DNA of 64,000 bases from the NCBI RefSeq assembly GCF_014635705.1, contig NZ_BMDI01000001.1:822008-886007 (forward strand), given 5' to 3'. The notes beneath the pieces were generated by a model. That model was not told the DNA's origin. It made no database searches and worked only from the letters and a program-made list of their open reading frames with translations. Positions 9,501 to 18,445 of this stretch are shown one piece after another (the stretch's first letter is position 1; every line of letters begins with the position of its first letter). This DNA is from Oxalicibacterium faecigallinarum. Lineage in GTDB: Bacteria > Pseudomonadota > Gammaproteobacteria > Burkholderiales > Burkholderiaceae_D. Both the position numbers and the translations under genes were made by a program.

Positions 9501-10421
9501 TTGCAGTCCATCATTTCGGTCCAACAGCTGACCAAGCAATACGCATCCGGCTATCAGGCCCTGAAAGGCGTGAACCTCGAGATCAAGCGTGGTGAAATTT
9601 TCGCCCTGCTCGGTCCGAACGGTGCTGGCAAATCCACCCTCATCAATATCATCTGCGGCATCGTCAACCCGAGCAGCGGCACCGTGCTGGCAGATGGGCA
9701 CGACATCATCAACGACTTTCGCGCCGCGCGCAGCAAGATCGGACTCGTCCCGCAGGAACTGAGCACCGATGCGTTTGAAACAGTGTGGGCAACCGTCAAT
9801 TTCAGCCGCGGCATCTTTGGCAAGCCCAAGGATCACGCGCACATCGAAAAGGTTCTGCGCTCGCTGTCGCTGTGGGACAAGAAGGATTCCAAAATCTTCG
9901 CCTTGTCCGGCGGCATGAAGCGGCGCGTGATGATCGCCAAGGCGCTCTCGCACGATCCGCAAATCCTGTTCCTCGATGAACCGACTGCCGGGGTGGATGT
10001 GGAATTGCGGCGCGACATGTGGGACATGGTGCGCGCCCTGCGCGAGAACGGTGTGACCATCATCCTGACCACGCACTATATTGAAGAAGCCGAAGAAATG
10101 GCCGACCGCATTGGCGTCATTCGCAAAGGCGAGATCATTCTGGTCGAGGAAAAGCACGCACTGATGACCAAGCTGGGCAAGAAGCAGTTACGCATTCAGT
10201 TACAACAGCCGTTGACCGCTGTTCCTGCAGCGCTGGCCGGCACGCAGCTCGAACTGGCTGATGACGGCAACGAACTGGTGTACACCTTCGACGGCCAGAG
10301 TGAACAAACCGGTATTGCCGAATTGTTGCGTCGTCTGGATGAACACGGCATTGCAATCAAGGATCTGCAATCAAGCCAGAGCTCACTCGAAGAAATCTTC
10401 GTCAATCTGGTTCATTCCTGA
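9501..10421 (+). CDS. ABC-2 type exporter ATP-binding protein
   Basis: ATPase subunit of a drug/polysaccharide-type exporter. Walker A GPNGAGKS, signature LSGGMKRR and Walker [13 protein letters not shown] are all present, and the C-terminal tail (about residues 225-306) is typical of this subfamily. I chose a TTG start at 9501 because GGAG sits 5 bases upstream and the protein then begins [14 protein letters not shown]. An in-frame GTG lies at 9474, and a longer TTG-start frame would overlap the previous gene. The permease follows after 41 bases. It resembles E. coli YadG; the substrate is unknown. Confidence 0.9.
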   Translation: MQSIISVQQLTKQYASGYQALKGVNLEIKRGEIFALLGPNGAGKSTLINIICGIVNPSSGTVLADGHDIINDFRAARSKIGLVPQELSTDAFETVWATVNFSRGIFGKPKDHAHIEKVLRSLSLWDKKDSKIFALSGGMKRRVMIAKALSHDPQILFLDEPTAGVDVELRRDMWDMVRALRENGVTIILTTHYIEEAEEMADRIGVIRKGEIILVEEKHALMTKLGKKQLRIQLQQPLTAVPAALAGTQLELADDGNELVYTFDGQSEQTGIAELLRRLDEHGIAIKDLQSSQSSLEEIFVNLVHS

Positions 10422-10462
10422 ACTGCAGGCCCGACGATCAAAGAAGGCAACAAGAAAACATC

Positions 10463-11224
10463 ATGAATTTTTACGCAATCCGCGCCATCTATCATTTCGA
10501 AATGTCACGTGCCTGGCGCACGCTGATGCAAAGCATTGCGTCACCTGTCATTTCGACGTCGCTGTATTTCATCGTGTTTGGTGCTGCCATCGGTTCGCGC
10601 ATGGCCGAGATCGATGGCGTCAGCTACGGCGCCTTCATCGTGCCGGGCCTGATCATGATGACGCTGATGACGCAAAGCATCTCGAATGCATCGTTCGGCA
10701 TCTTCATGCCCAAGTATGCCGGAACGATTTATGAAGTCCTGTCGGCACCGATCTCCTATGTCGAGATCGTGATCGGCTATGTCGGCGCGGCGGCCAGCAA
10801 GTCCGTCATCCTCGGCCTGCTGATCCTGCTGACGTCCGAATTCTTCGTCAGCTTCACGATCCAGCATCCGTTCTGGATGCTGTTCTTCCTGTTTCTGACG
10901 TCCATCACCTTCAGCCTGTTCGGCTTTGTGATCGGTATCTGGGCAAACGGATTTGAAAAGCTGCAGATCATTCCGTTACTGGTGGTCACGCCGTTGGCGT
11001 TTCTAGGCGGCAGCTTTTACTCGATCACGATGCTGCCTGAGATCTGGCAAAAGATTGCCCTGATCAATCCGGTGGTCTATCTGATCAGCGGCTTCCGCTG
11101 GAGTTTCTTTGGCGTTGCCGATGTCCATGTCGGCATCAGCATCGGCATGACACTGTTCTTTTTAGCGGTCTGCCTTGCGCTTGTTGGCTGGATTTTCAAG
11201 ACGGGTTATCGTTTGAAGAACTGA
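10463..11224 (+). CDS. ABC-2 type exporter permease
   Basis: 253 residues with about six membrane helices and the ABC-2 permease signature region ([20 protein letters not shown]). It resembles YadH/NodJ-type permeases. It forms a two-gene transporter with the ATPase just upstream. No binding protein or linked biosynthetic gene is nearby, so the cargo cannot be inferred. Confidence 0.9.
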   Translation: MNFYAIRAIYHFEMSRAWRTLMQSIASPVISTSLYFIVFGAAIGSRMAEIDGVSYGAFIVPGLIMMTLMTQSISNASFGIFMPKYAGTIYEVLSAPISYVEIVIGYVGAAASKSVILGLLILLTSEFFVSFTIQHPFWMLFFLFLTSITFSLFGFVIGIWANGFEKLQIIPLLVVTPLAFLGGSFYSITMLPEIWQKIALINPVVYLISGFRWSFFGVADVHVGISIGMTLFFLAVCLALVGWIFKTGYRLKN

Positions 11225-11375
11225 TCGTCGACATGGTGATCCCGCACGGAAAACATGTGTTTTATTGACGTTGCGCAAATTTTCACGCAAGCTGTTCGCG
11301 CATGATGAAGTCATTCGGCTGAATGCGCTTCGTCTTCTTCTCACTGATTTGTTCACTTCTTCAGGATCACGCAAA

Positions 11376-11774
11376 ATGAAAAAAAACCTCCTGTTTGCTC
11401 TGGCCTTGCTGCCACTGTCCGCGATGGCTCAACAAGTCGATCCTTGTGTAACCAAGGGTAGCGCGCAGGAAATGAGTGCATGTGCCAAGGATGCTTTTCA
11501 CAAAGCGGAAAAAGAACTCAACGCAACCCATGCCGCCTTGCTGAATCAGATGCCGGAGAAAGATGAAGATGGCATTCCCTACAAAGCCGTGAAAAAACAA
11601 ATGGCCACGGCGCAAAAATCCTGGAAGAGCTTTGTGGAAGAGGACTGCAAAGCGGTCAGCATCTACAACCGCGGCAGCGCACTGAAAGAAATCGAATACT
11701 ACAGCTGCTTGCGTGTTCATACCGAACAACGCATTTCCGATCTGAGCCGCTTCGTTCGCAAGCCCAAGTCTTAA
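11376..11774 (+). CDS. Secreted LprI-like (DUF1311) protein
   Basis: About 132 residues with a Sec signal (MKKNLLFALALLPLSAMA-QQ). Four cysteines in the mature part and the C-x(n)-M-x-x-C pattern fit the lysozyme-inhibitor LprI-like family, which are small disulfide-bonded periplasmic proteins. A longer in-frame extension back to 11265 would bury the signal peptide, so I start at the ATG at 11376. Not obviously in an operon. A lysozyme-inhibitor function is only suggested by family name. Confidence 0.75.
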   Translation: MKKNLLFALALLPLSAMAQQVDPCVTKGSAQEMSACAKDAFHKAEKELNATHAALLNQMPEKDEDGIPYKAVKKQMATAQKSWKSFVEEDCKAVSIYNRGSALKEIEYYSCLRVHTEQRISDLSRFVRKPKS

Positions 11775-11793
11775 CGACGTCTAGCAGGAATGG

Positions 11794-12222
11794 TCAGCGT
11801 TTTTCCATTCCTGCCCGCATACTGCCGTACGGATCGTCTATCACGTAGAGCCATGATCCGTCCGGCTGTTTTCTCAATACTTCCAGCGTATCCACACTTG
11901 CCTGCTTCGGATTGCCATCCTTGTCAGTCCAGTTCAGCTCTGCCTTCATCCGGTTGGTAGCCAGCGTGCCATCCGCACTGATTGTCGCCGTAATGAAATC
12001 AATCGTGAAGGTCGGCTTCAACGCAATCAATCCTAGATTGTTCTCGCGGATTGCATCAAGGCCATGCATCAGGCGGCCCGATTTTGAAAACAGAATGGCG
12101 TCAGGTTCGTACAATGACACCACCGTATCGATATCGCCGCGTTCGATCGCTGCGACGAGAATGCGACTGCTGTCGTCAGGTGTCCGTGCAACACGGGTGT
12201 CAGGTGCGCGATCGGCTGGCAT
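11794..12222 (-). CDS. SnoaL/DUF4440-like protein
   Basis: 142 residues with the small alpha+beta cone fold pattern of the NTF2/SnoaL superfamily: ILVAAIERGDIDTVVSLYEPDAILF, then a beta-rich C-terminal half ending in WLYVIDDPYG. Such proteins include ketosteroid-isomerase-like enzymes and stress proteins, and a specific reaction cannot be assigned. Convergent with the LprI-like gene, 19 bases apart. No signal peptide. Confidence 0.7.
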   Translation of the reverse strand: MPADRAPDTRVARTPDDSSRILVAAIERGDIDTVVSLYEPDAILFSKSGRLMHGLDAIRENNLGLIALKPTFTIDFITATISADGTLATNRMKAELNWTDKDGNPKQASVDTLEVLRKQPDGSWLYVIDDPYGSMRAGMEKR

Positions 12223-12303
12223 GCGTGGTCTCCAATTTCGCTGTGATCAAACAGGGTATGCTCTGCCCATACGTACAAGTGCAGCCATACGACTCTGAAG
12301 AGT

Positions 12304-12630
12304 ATGAATCCATCTTTCGAAAACCGTTCCCCGACCAGCCGTCGGCATCAGCTATTCGATGAAGGACGTTTGCTTGGCTTTGTCGACTATCACCTGTTTG
12401 GCAATATTGTGATTCTGACGCATACCGAGACCAATCCGGAATTGCCGGGGAAAAGTCACGGTAGCGCACTTGCCGAGCGCATCACGATGCATTGTCGACT
12501 GAACGGGCAACGCATCATGCCGGTATGCAGCTTTTTTGCCCACTTCCTTCGCACCCACCCCGAGCATCACGACATGCTGACCCCGGAAGGCAGGCGGATT
12601 CTGGAAATCGGTCAGGCCAGCGCCGGATAG
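12304..12630 (+). CDS. Small GNAT-like acetyltransferase (YjdJ type)
   Basis: 108 residues matching the short GCN5-related family. The pattern THTETNPELPGKSHGSALAERI, followed by IMPVCSFFAHFLRTHPEH, corresponds to the acetyl-CoA loop and the conserved C-P/S-F...F-L-R-x-H-P-E segment. Target unknown. The 3' end overlaps the convergent alkene reductase gene by 19 bases. Confidence 0.75.
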   Translation: MNPSFENRSPTSRRHQLFDEGRLLGFVDYHLFGNIVILTHTETNPELPGKSHGSALAERITMHCRLNGQRIMPVCSFFAHFLRTHPEHHDMLTPEGRRILEIGQASAG

Positions 12631-13667
12631 TCCGTATAGCCGGGTGCGCCGCCACCGTAGAATGTCTGTGCATCCTGCGGGTTGAGTTCGGCATTCTTTT
12701 GCAACCGCGCCGGCAAATCCGGATTGGCAATGAAGGCACGGCCAAATGCCACGGCATCTGCCTCGCCCGACTGCACGGCCTGTTCGGCCGCTTCTTTGGA
12801 AACACCATCATTGGCGATATAGGCGCCGCGGAACAGCTTCCTAAACTGCGGTCCAAGCCGATCGCTGCCCAGCACTTCCCGAATGAAGACGAAGGCAATG
12901 CCGCGTTTGTCCAGTTCGGTCAGCACATAACCAAAGGTCGCCAGCGGATCGCTGTCGCTGATCGAATGCGACGTACCACGTGGCGACAGATGCACGCCGA
13001 CACGATCCTTGCCCCACACGTCGATGCACGCATCGACGACTTCCAGAATCAAACGCGCGCGATTTTCGATTGAACCGCCATAAGCATCGGTGCGCTTGTT
13101 CGTGCTGTCCTGCAGGAACTGATCAAGCAGATAGCCATTCGCACCATGCACTTCCACACCATCAAAACCGGCACGCTTGGCATTTTCCGCACCTTTGCGA
13201 TAGGCATCGACGATGCCTGGAATCTCATCGAGCTCCAGCGCGCGTGGTACGACATACTCTTTCTTTGGACGCACCAGGCTGACATGTCCTTCTGCCGCGA
13301 TGGCACTTGGCGCGACCGGCAACTCACCATTCAGATAGATCGGATCGGAAATACGGCCGACGTGCCAGAGCTGAAGGTAAATACGACCGCCAACCTTATG
13401 CACGGCTTCGGTCACCAGCTTCCATCCTGCGACCTGCTCTTCCGACCAGATACCCGGCGAATCCGGATAGCCAACCCCTTGTGGCGTGACCGAGGTTGCC
13501 TCTGTCAGGATCATGCCGGCCGATGCGCGCTGCGCGTAGTACTCAGCCATCAAGGCATTCGGCACACGGCCTTCACTTGAGCGCAGACGCGTCAGCGGTG
13601 CCATGAAGATGCGATTTTTCAGTTCCAGATCACCAACCTTGATCGGCGTATAAAGGGATGTACTCAT
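12612..13667 (-). CDS. Alkene reductase, Old Yellow Enzyme family (NemA-like)
   Basis: An FMN enzyme that reduces activated C=C bonds in enals, enones, maleimides or nitro compounds using NAD(P)H. 351 residues with the OYE barrel start (LYTPIKVGDLELKNRIFMAPLTR) and the conserved HGANGYLLDQFLQDSTNKR. The substrate His/Asn region and C-terminal FGRAFIANPDLP are in place. The ATG has AAGGAG upstream. Last gene of an arsR-MFS-OYE operon (gaps 29 and 47 bases). That context suggests induction by a reactive electrophile or quinone and coupled export plus reduction. Confidence 0.92.
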   Translation of the reverse strand: MSTSLYTPIKVGDLELKNRIFMAPLTRLRSSEGRVPNALMAEYYAQRASAGMILTEATSVTPQGVGYPDSPGIWSEEQVAGWKLVTEAVHKVGGRIYLQLWHVGRISDPIYLNGELPVAPSAIAAEGHVSLVRPKKEYVVPRALELDEIPGIVDAYRKGAENAKRAGFDGVEVHGANGYLLDQFLQDSTNKRTDAYGGSIENRARLILEVVDACIDVWGKDRVGVHLSPRGTSHSISDSDPLATFGYVLTELDKRGIAFVFIREVLGSDRLGPQFRKLFRGAYIANDGVSKEAAEQAVQSGEADAVAFGRAFIANPDLPARLQKNAELNPQDAQTFYGGGAPGYTDYPALA

Positions 13668-13714
13668 GATGCTCCTTGATTAATCAGTCAGGAAATCGTT
13701 TCAGTCAACTTCGC

Positions 13715-14893
13715 TCAACCGCAGACTGCAACAGCGTCTGCCTGTTTGCTTTCTTTTGCCGCCAGCCGCATGCACAGGCGTGTCGCCAGCATCGCAGCCA
13801 CTCCCAAGCCCGCGCCCACCAGGGGGACGGCCTGCAAACCATATCCGGCATCGATCGCCATGCCGCCGGCCCATGCGCCTAGCGCATTACCGACGTTGAA
13901 CGCACCGATGTTCAGAGTCGCCACCAGATTCGGCGCACCCTTGCCAAACGTCATGACATTGATCTGCAGACCCGGCACCGCAGCAAAACTGGCCAGCGCC
14001 CACAGGAACAGATTGATTTCCATTGGAATCAAATGCGGGCTGGTCCAGCGCACAATGGCGCTGCTCACTGCCAGTGCGATGAAAATGCCGGTCAGTGCGG
14101 TACCAAGCCGCCAGTCAGCCAGACGACCGCCAATGTAATTGCCGACCGTCAAACCCAGCCCGATCAGGAATAAGGACCACGTCACACCTTGCGGCGGCAA
14201 ATGTGTGACTTCTTCCAGCAACGGTGCCACATACGTGAACAAGGCAAAGGTTGCAGCCGAAAACAGAACCGTCATCGACAAGGCGACCCACAGACCTGCG
14301 CTACGCAACTGACCGATTTCCGCGCGCAGATCAGTTTTCTCTTCCACCGCCTGCCTCGGCATGACCACCCACAAACCGGCCAGCGACAACACCCCCAGAA
14401 TCGCCACACCCCAGAACGGCATTTGCCAGCCAGCCAGGTGGCCCAATGCCGTGCCAAGCGGTACACCCAGCACATTGGCCAGCGTCAAACCGGTAAACAT
14501 CAGCGCAACTGCGGATGCCTTGCGATTTTCCGGCACCAGACTGGCTGCAACCACCGACCCGATACCAAAGAAAGCGCCGTGGCACAGCGAGGTAATCACA
14601 CGCGCCACCATCAGGAAGCCATAGCTGTCCGCAATGGCGCAAAGCACATTACCGACGATGAAGATGCTCATCAGAATCAGCAAGGCGCGCTTGCGCGGCA
14701 AGGATGCCGTCGCCACCGCCATGATCGGCGCACCGATCGCCACACCAAGCGCATAACCGCTGATCAGCCACCCCGCACTCGGAATGGAAACAGACAAGCT
14801 GCGCGCAACATCGGGCAGCAAACCCATGATGACAAATTCGGTGGTGCCGATGGCGAAAGCGCTAAGCGCAAGAACGAGAAGAGCTAAAGGCAT
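13715..14893 (-). CDS. MFS efflux transporter (DHA1 family)
   Basis: 392 residues with twelve predicted membrane helices. The N-terminal FAIGTTEFVIMGLLPDVA is characteristic of the AraJ/YdhP/NepI-like group of DHA1 antiporters that expel drugs, sugars or nucleosides. Loop 2-3 motif A reads GAPIMAVATASLPRKRAL. Sits between arsR and the alkene reductase gene on the same strand, so probably co-controlled by the ArsR protein. Substrate unknown. Confidence 0.88.
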   Translation of the reverse strand: MPLALLVLALSAFAIGTTEFVIMGLLPDVARSLSVSIPSAGWLISGYALGVAIGAPIMAVATASLPRKRALLILMSIFIVGNVLCAIADSYGFLMVARVITSLCHGAFFGIGSVVAASLVPENRKASAVALMFTGLTLANVLGVPLGTALGHLAGWQMPFWGVAILGVLSLAGLWVVMPRQAVEEKTDLRAEIGQLRSAGLWVALSMTVLFSAATFALFTYVAPLLEEVTHLPPQGVTWSLFLIGLGLTVGNYIGGRLADWRLGTALTGIFIALAVSSAIVRWTSPHLIPMEINLFLWALASFAAVPGLQINVMTFGKGAPNLVATLNIGAFNVGNALGAWAGGMAIDAGYGLQAVPLVGAGLGVAAMLATRLCMRLAAKESKQADAVAVCG

Positions 14894-14922
14894 GAAAAAC
14901 TTTCGAGGAAGAAAGGCAGGTC

Positions 14923-15234
14923 TTACAGATCGCCGTGAATGGATTCAAGGAAGGCGGCGATGGTCTCTTCATTGCGTTTGAAGAAAACCCACTGCCCGAC
15001 GCGGCGCGGCGTAATCAGTTCAGCCGCCTGCAGCGTCGACAAATGCGCGGATATCGTCGATTGCGACAAGCCGCTGCGTTTGTCGATCTGACCGCAGCAC
15101 ACGCCAAAGTCGAGCGGATGCTCCTGTTCAGGAAAATTCACTTCCGGATCCTTGAGCCAGGCAAGAATCTGACGACGCACGGGATTGGCCAGCGCCTTGT
15201 GAATGGCATCAATATCAATGGATGGTTTGGTCAT
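14923..15234 (-). CDS. ArsR-family winged-helix repressor with a vicinal cysteine pair
   Basis: 103 residues. The winged helix spans about 10-90, with recognition helix QSTISAHLSTLQAAELI. The ATG at 15234 was chosen over an upstream TTG at 15255. A vicinal cysteine pair (C46-C47, in DFGVCCGQ) lies just before the HTH. It could sense a metalloid or a thiol-reactive compound, but it is not the classical ELCVCDL arsenic site. First gene of the operon with the MFS pump and alkene reductase. A palindrome at 15289-15308 in its promoter is the obvious operator. Confidence 0.88.
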   Translation of the reverse strand: MTKPSIDIDAIHKALANPVRRQILAWLKDPEVNFPEQEHPLDFGVCCGQIDKRSGLSQSTISAHLSTLQAAELITPRRVGQWVFFKRNEETIAAFLESIHGDL

Positions 15235-15288
15235 GGCTTCAGACAAAACGAACAATTCCGAATCAAATATCGGGAAATATAAAATTTA

Positions 15289-15308
15289 ATATCGTCATAT
15301 TACGATAT
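15289..15308. promoter_or_regulatory. Probable ArsR-family operator
   Basis: Perfect inverted repeat ATATCGT-N6-ACGATAT in an AT-rich stretch, 55 bases upstream of the arsR start. A further ATATCG half-like element (AATATCGGG) lies about 20 bases nearer the gene. Confidence 0.6.
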
Positions 15309-15418
15309 AAATGGAAATGTTGCCGGACGTGGAAAAATCGCCTTTCAGCCGTCAGGCCGCTACAGCGATGTCAGCGAAAGAATCGGGAACGACGAAATTC
15401 AAAATGCACTGCACATCG

Positions 15419-16327
15419 TTATCGATATGTCTGCATCAATTCACTCAACCAGTCCATGAAGACCTGGACCCGCTTGGGTAAATGACGACGATTGGGATAC
15501 AGCAGGGAGATCGGCATCGGACGTGCCATCAACGCAGGAAGCACTTCGATAAACGAGCCGTCCAGCAATTGCTCCCGTGCACTCACCCGCGGCACCTGGA
15601 TGATACCGAGTCCGGCCAGACAGGCATTGCTGTACGACTCGGCATTGTTGACCGTCACATTGGCTTTCAGCATGCGCCAGGCGTACACGCCTGAACCGGC
15701 CGTTGTATCAAGATACTCAAAGGGATATGGCTTGGTACCCAACGTGGTCGCGTAGCCAACCATCACATGCGCATCCAGATCATCGAGATGCATGGGCATG
15801 CCGTAACGCGCCACATAAGCAGGGCTGACACAGTTGACCATATCGAATTCCCCCAGCGAACGCGCAATCAAGCCCGAATCGCTCAGCGTCCCGATGCGCA
15901 GCACGCAATCGAAACCTTCCTGAACCAGATCGACACGCCGGTCCGTACTGCTCAATTCAATTTCGATTCCCGGATGCTGTTCCAGAAACGCCGGTAACTG
16001 TGGAATCACCAGATTCTTGGCAACACCAGTCGGCATATCGACACGCAATCGCCCATGCAGCGCCCCCGGTGTGTGGGCAAAAAGCGTTTCCAGCTCTTCG
16101 ACGTCCGACAACAGATCGCGACAACGCGCATAAAAGGCGATGCCATCCTGCGTCAGTTGCACTTTTCGTGTCGTTCGGTGCAACAGACGCGTTCCGAGCA
16201 GGCTTTCCAGTTGCTGTACGGACGTCGAGACGCTGGCCTTGGGCAAACCCAGACTCTCCGCAGCCCGTGTAAAGCTCGCCAGCTCCGCCACCCGCTGAAA
16301 TACCTGCATCGCTTCGAGTTTATTCAT
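15419..16327 (-). CDS. LysR-family transcriptional regulator
   Basis: 302 residues. The N-terminal winged HTH (FQRVAELASFTRAAESLGLPKASVSTSVQQLE) is followed by the periplasmic-binding-protein-like effector domain, which starts around residue 90 (GRLRVDMPTGVAKNLVIPQL). Most similar in layout to the large group of LysR regulators controlling divergent dehydrogenases. Divergent from the SDR gene at 16455 with a 127-base gap that contains a dyad, so it probably controls that gene and itself. Effector unknown. Confidence 0.93.
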   Translation of the reverse strand: MNKLEAMQVFQRVAELASFTRAAESLGLPKASVSTSVQQLESLLGTRLLHRTTRKVQLTQDGIAFYARCRDLLSDVEELETLFAHTPGALHGRLRVDMPTGVAKNLVIPQLPAFLEQHPGIEIELSSTDRRVDLVQEGFDCVLRIGTLSDSGLIARSLGEFDMVNCVSPAYVARYGMPMHLDDLDAHVMVGYATTLGTKPYPFEYLDTTAGSGVYAWRMLKANVTVNNAESYSNACLAGLGIIQVPRVSAREQLLDGSFIEVLPALMARPMPISLLYPNRRHLPKRVQVFMDWLSELMQTYR

Positions 16328-16338
16328 TTGTCAGCAAT

Positions 16339-16357
16339 TGTTCGTTATTTATGAACA
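16339..16357. promoter_or_regulatory. Candidate LysR-type operator
   Basis: Dyad TGTTC-N9-GAACA, 11 bases upstream of the lysR start in the lysR-SDR gap, which fits an autoregulatory site. Two copies of TATCCAAT (16371-16378 and 16384-16391) follow on the SDR side and could be a second site. Confidence 0.45.
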
Positions 16358-16454
16358 GTCTAACTATTTTTATCCAATTTATCTATCCAATAACCAGTCA
16401 TACACTGCCCTTCATCGCATTCTTGATTCATCAACCCATCTACAGGAGAACAGC

Positions 16455-17210
16455 ATGACCAACATCGCACTCATCACCGGCGGTAGCCGCGGCCTCGGCA
16501 AGAACGCTGCCCTGCATCTGGCTCGCAAAGGTACGGACATCATCCTGACCTACCAAAGCGCACGCGAGCAGGCAGAACAGACCGTGCAGGAAATTCACTC
16601 CCTGGGACGTAAAGCCGTCGCCTTGCAACTCGACGTCGGCAATGCTGCCAGCTTCGCGGAGTTCGCTGACAACGTGCGCACAGCGCTGCAACAGACCTGG
16701 CAGCGAGAACAATTGAATGCGCTGGTCAACAATGCCGGAATCGGCATCCACGCCAGCTTTGCCGACACCACGGAAGAAGACTTCGATCATCTGGTGAACA
16801 TTCACCTGAAAGGTCCGTACTTTCTGACGCAAAAATTGCTGCCGCTGATTGCCGACGGCGGCCGCATCATCAATATCTCCAGCGGTCTGGCGCGCTTCGC
16901 CCTGCCCGGCTACGCGGCATACGCCACGATGAAAGGTGGGATTGAAGTGTTGACACGCTATATGGCGAAGGAGCTCGGTGCGCGCGGGATTGCGGTCAAT
17001 ACCGTTGCGCCGGGCGCGATCGAAACCGATTTTGGTGGTGGTGCCGTGCGGGACAATCAGCAATTGAATGACTTTGTTGCCGCACAAACCGCATTGGGCC
17101 GCGTCGGTCTGCCGGACGATATCGGCGGCGTCATCGCCTCGCTACTGTCGGAAGACAACCGCTGGATCAATGCGCAGCGCATCGAGGCATCCGGCGGCAT
17201 GTTTCTCTAA
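16455..17210 (+). CDS. Short-chain dehydrogenase/reductase
   Basis: 251 residues of a classical SDR: TGGSRGLG (residues 8-15) binds NAD(P), NNAG is at about 92-95, and the catalytic Ser142/143, Tyr156 and Lys160 lie in the expected order. The ATG at 16455 has AGGAG 6 bases upstream; a longer reading to 16338 has no ribosome site and overlaps the lysR promoter. No signal peptide. Substrate not predictable. Likely under control of the divergent LysR protein. Confidence 0.92.
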   Translation: MTNIALITGGSRGLGKNAALHLARKGTDIILTYQSAREQAEQTVQEIHSLGRKAVALQLDVGNAASFAEFADNVRTALQQTWQREQLNALVNNAGIGIHASFADTTEEDFDHLVNIHLKGPYFLTQKLLPLIADGGRIINISSGLARFALPGYAAYATMKGGIEVLTRYMAKELGARGIAVNTVAPGAIETDFGGGAVRDNQQLNDFVAAQTALGRVGLPDDIGGVIASLLSEDNRWINAQRIEASGGMFL

Positions 17211-17216
17211 GCGGTA

Positions 17217-18383
17217 TCAGAACAGATCGAGCTGGCCGTCATTTTTCGCAAGATGACGGGGGCTCGTTCTGCCTGCGGGCACGATCACCGGGCGCCGGAA
17301 CTGGCTGCTATCCAGCCCCTTGAATCGATTGCTGCCTCGCCTGCCATAACGTGCGACGGCCTTTTCGAATCGCTGCCTGATGAGGTCAGCCCAAATCCCT
17401 TCACCGCGCATGCGATTGCCAAAGGCGCTGTCATAGTCCTTGCCGCCACGCATTTCCTGAATGCGGTTCATCACGCGTTGCGCACGGTCCGGAAAGTGCG
17501 CCTGCAACCACTCCCGAAACAGGGGGCTGACTTCCCACGGCAGACGCAGCACGATGTAATGCGCGCTCGTTGCACCGGCATCGAAAGCCGCGGCCACGAT
17601 GCGCTCGAGATCCGGTTCGGTCACAAACGGAATCACCGGCGCGATGCTGACACTGACCGGAATGCCGGCAGCAGCCAGCGTGCGAATCGTGCGCAATCGT
17701 CGTTCGGGCGAAGCGGCGCGCGGCTCGAGCGTACGGGCAATGACAGGATCAAGTGTGGTCAGGGTGATGGCAGTTGCGGCCAGGCTGCGTTCGGCCATCG
17801 GTGCCAGCAGATCGATATCGCGTTCGATCAATGATGACTTGCTGATCAACCCGACCGGATGCGCGCACTCGCGCAACACTTCCAGCACGCCGCGTGTCAG
17901 GCGCAACGCCCGCTCGCCGGGCTGATAGGCATCGGTATTGACGCCCAGCGCAATCGGCTCGGGCTGATAAGTGCGCCGCGCCAGTTCCTGCCGCAACAAT
18001 TCGGCCGCATTGATCTTGGCGTAAATGCGGGTTTCGAAATCCAGTCCCGGCGACAGTCCGAGATAGCTGTGAGTTGGCCGCGCAAAACAGTAAATGCAGC
18101 CATGCTCGCAGCCGCGATAAGGATTGAGCGAAACGCCGAATGGAATATCCGGCGATGCATTGCGGCTCAGAATGCTGCGTGCAGTTTCGTGAATGATCTG
18201 GGTACGCAGACGCGGCGCATCCGCTGCAGCATCTCCGGCTTCCTCATGCTCGTCCCAGCCATCGTCGAAACGTTCGCGTGCCTGCAATTCGTAACGGCCT
18301 TGCAGGTTGGAGACGGCGCCGCGGCCCTTGCGGGCACCGGGCGCGGGCTGAATGAAAATCGGCTGTTCTTCCTGATCGACCAT
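17217..18383 (-). CDS. PA0069-family radical SAM protein, LexA-controlled
   Basis: 388 residues. The cluster motif GCEHGCIYCFARP supplies C92, C96 and C99 (CxxxCxxC), followed by HSYLGL. The family (PA0069/Rv2578c) is distantly similar to spore photoproduct lyase SplB, but its substrate is not established. The ATG at 18383 has GGTGGA a few bases upstream. A perfect LexA box lies only 11 bases upstream of the start codon (18395-18414), so the gene should be part of the SOS response, which favours a DNA-damage-related role. Convergent with the SDR gene (6 bases apart). Nothing else is in its operon. Confidence 0.9.
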   Translation of the reverse strand: MVDQEEQPIFIQPAPGARKGRGAVSNLQGRYELQARERFDDGWDEHEEAGDAAADAPRLRTQIIHETARSILSRNASPDIPFGVSLNPYRGCEHGCIYCFARPTHSYLGLSPGLDFETRIYAKINAAELLRQELARRTYQPEPIALGVNTDAYQPGERALRLTRGVLEVLRECAHPVGLISKSSLIERDIDLLAPMAERSLAATAITLTTLDPVIARTLEPRAASPERRLRTIRTLAAAGIPVSVSIAPVIPFVTEPDLERIVAAAFDAGATSAHYIVLRLPWEVSPLFREWLQAHFPDRAQRVMNRIQEMRGGKDYDSAFGNRMRGEGIWADLIRQRFEKAVARYGRRGSNRFKGLDSSQFRRPVIVPAGRTSPRHLAKNDGQLDLF

Positions 18384-18394
18384 GATCCACCAAA

Positions 18395-18414
18395 TACTGT
18401 ATATAAATACAGTA
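18395..18414. promoter_or_regulatory. LexA (SOS) box
   Basis: TACTGTATATAAATACAGTA contains CTG-N10-CAG with the AT-rich core preferred by E. coli-type LexA and is fully palindromic except at the centre. It overlaps the only room available for the promoter of the radical SAM gene, so bound LexA should block transcription. Confidence 0.9.
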
Positions 18415-18445
18415 TTCTAGAACATCACCGACATCGTCGCTCTAC

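Noticed and set aside
14189-14887. Plus-strand frame of 232 codons opposite the MFS gene
   Set aside because: Gln/Arg/His-rich translation typical of the antisense of a membrane protein.
16371-16391. Direct repeat TATCCAAT twice, 13 bases apart
   Set aside because: Only two short copies; may contribute to regulator binding but is too weak to list as a separate repeat feature.
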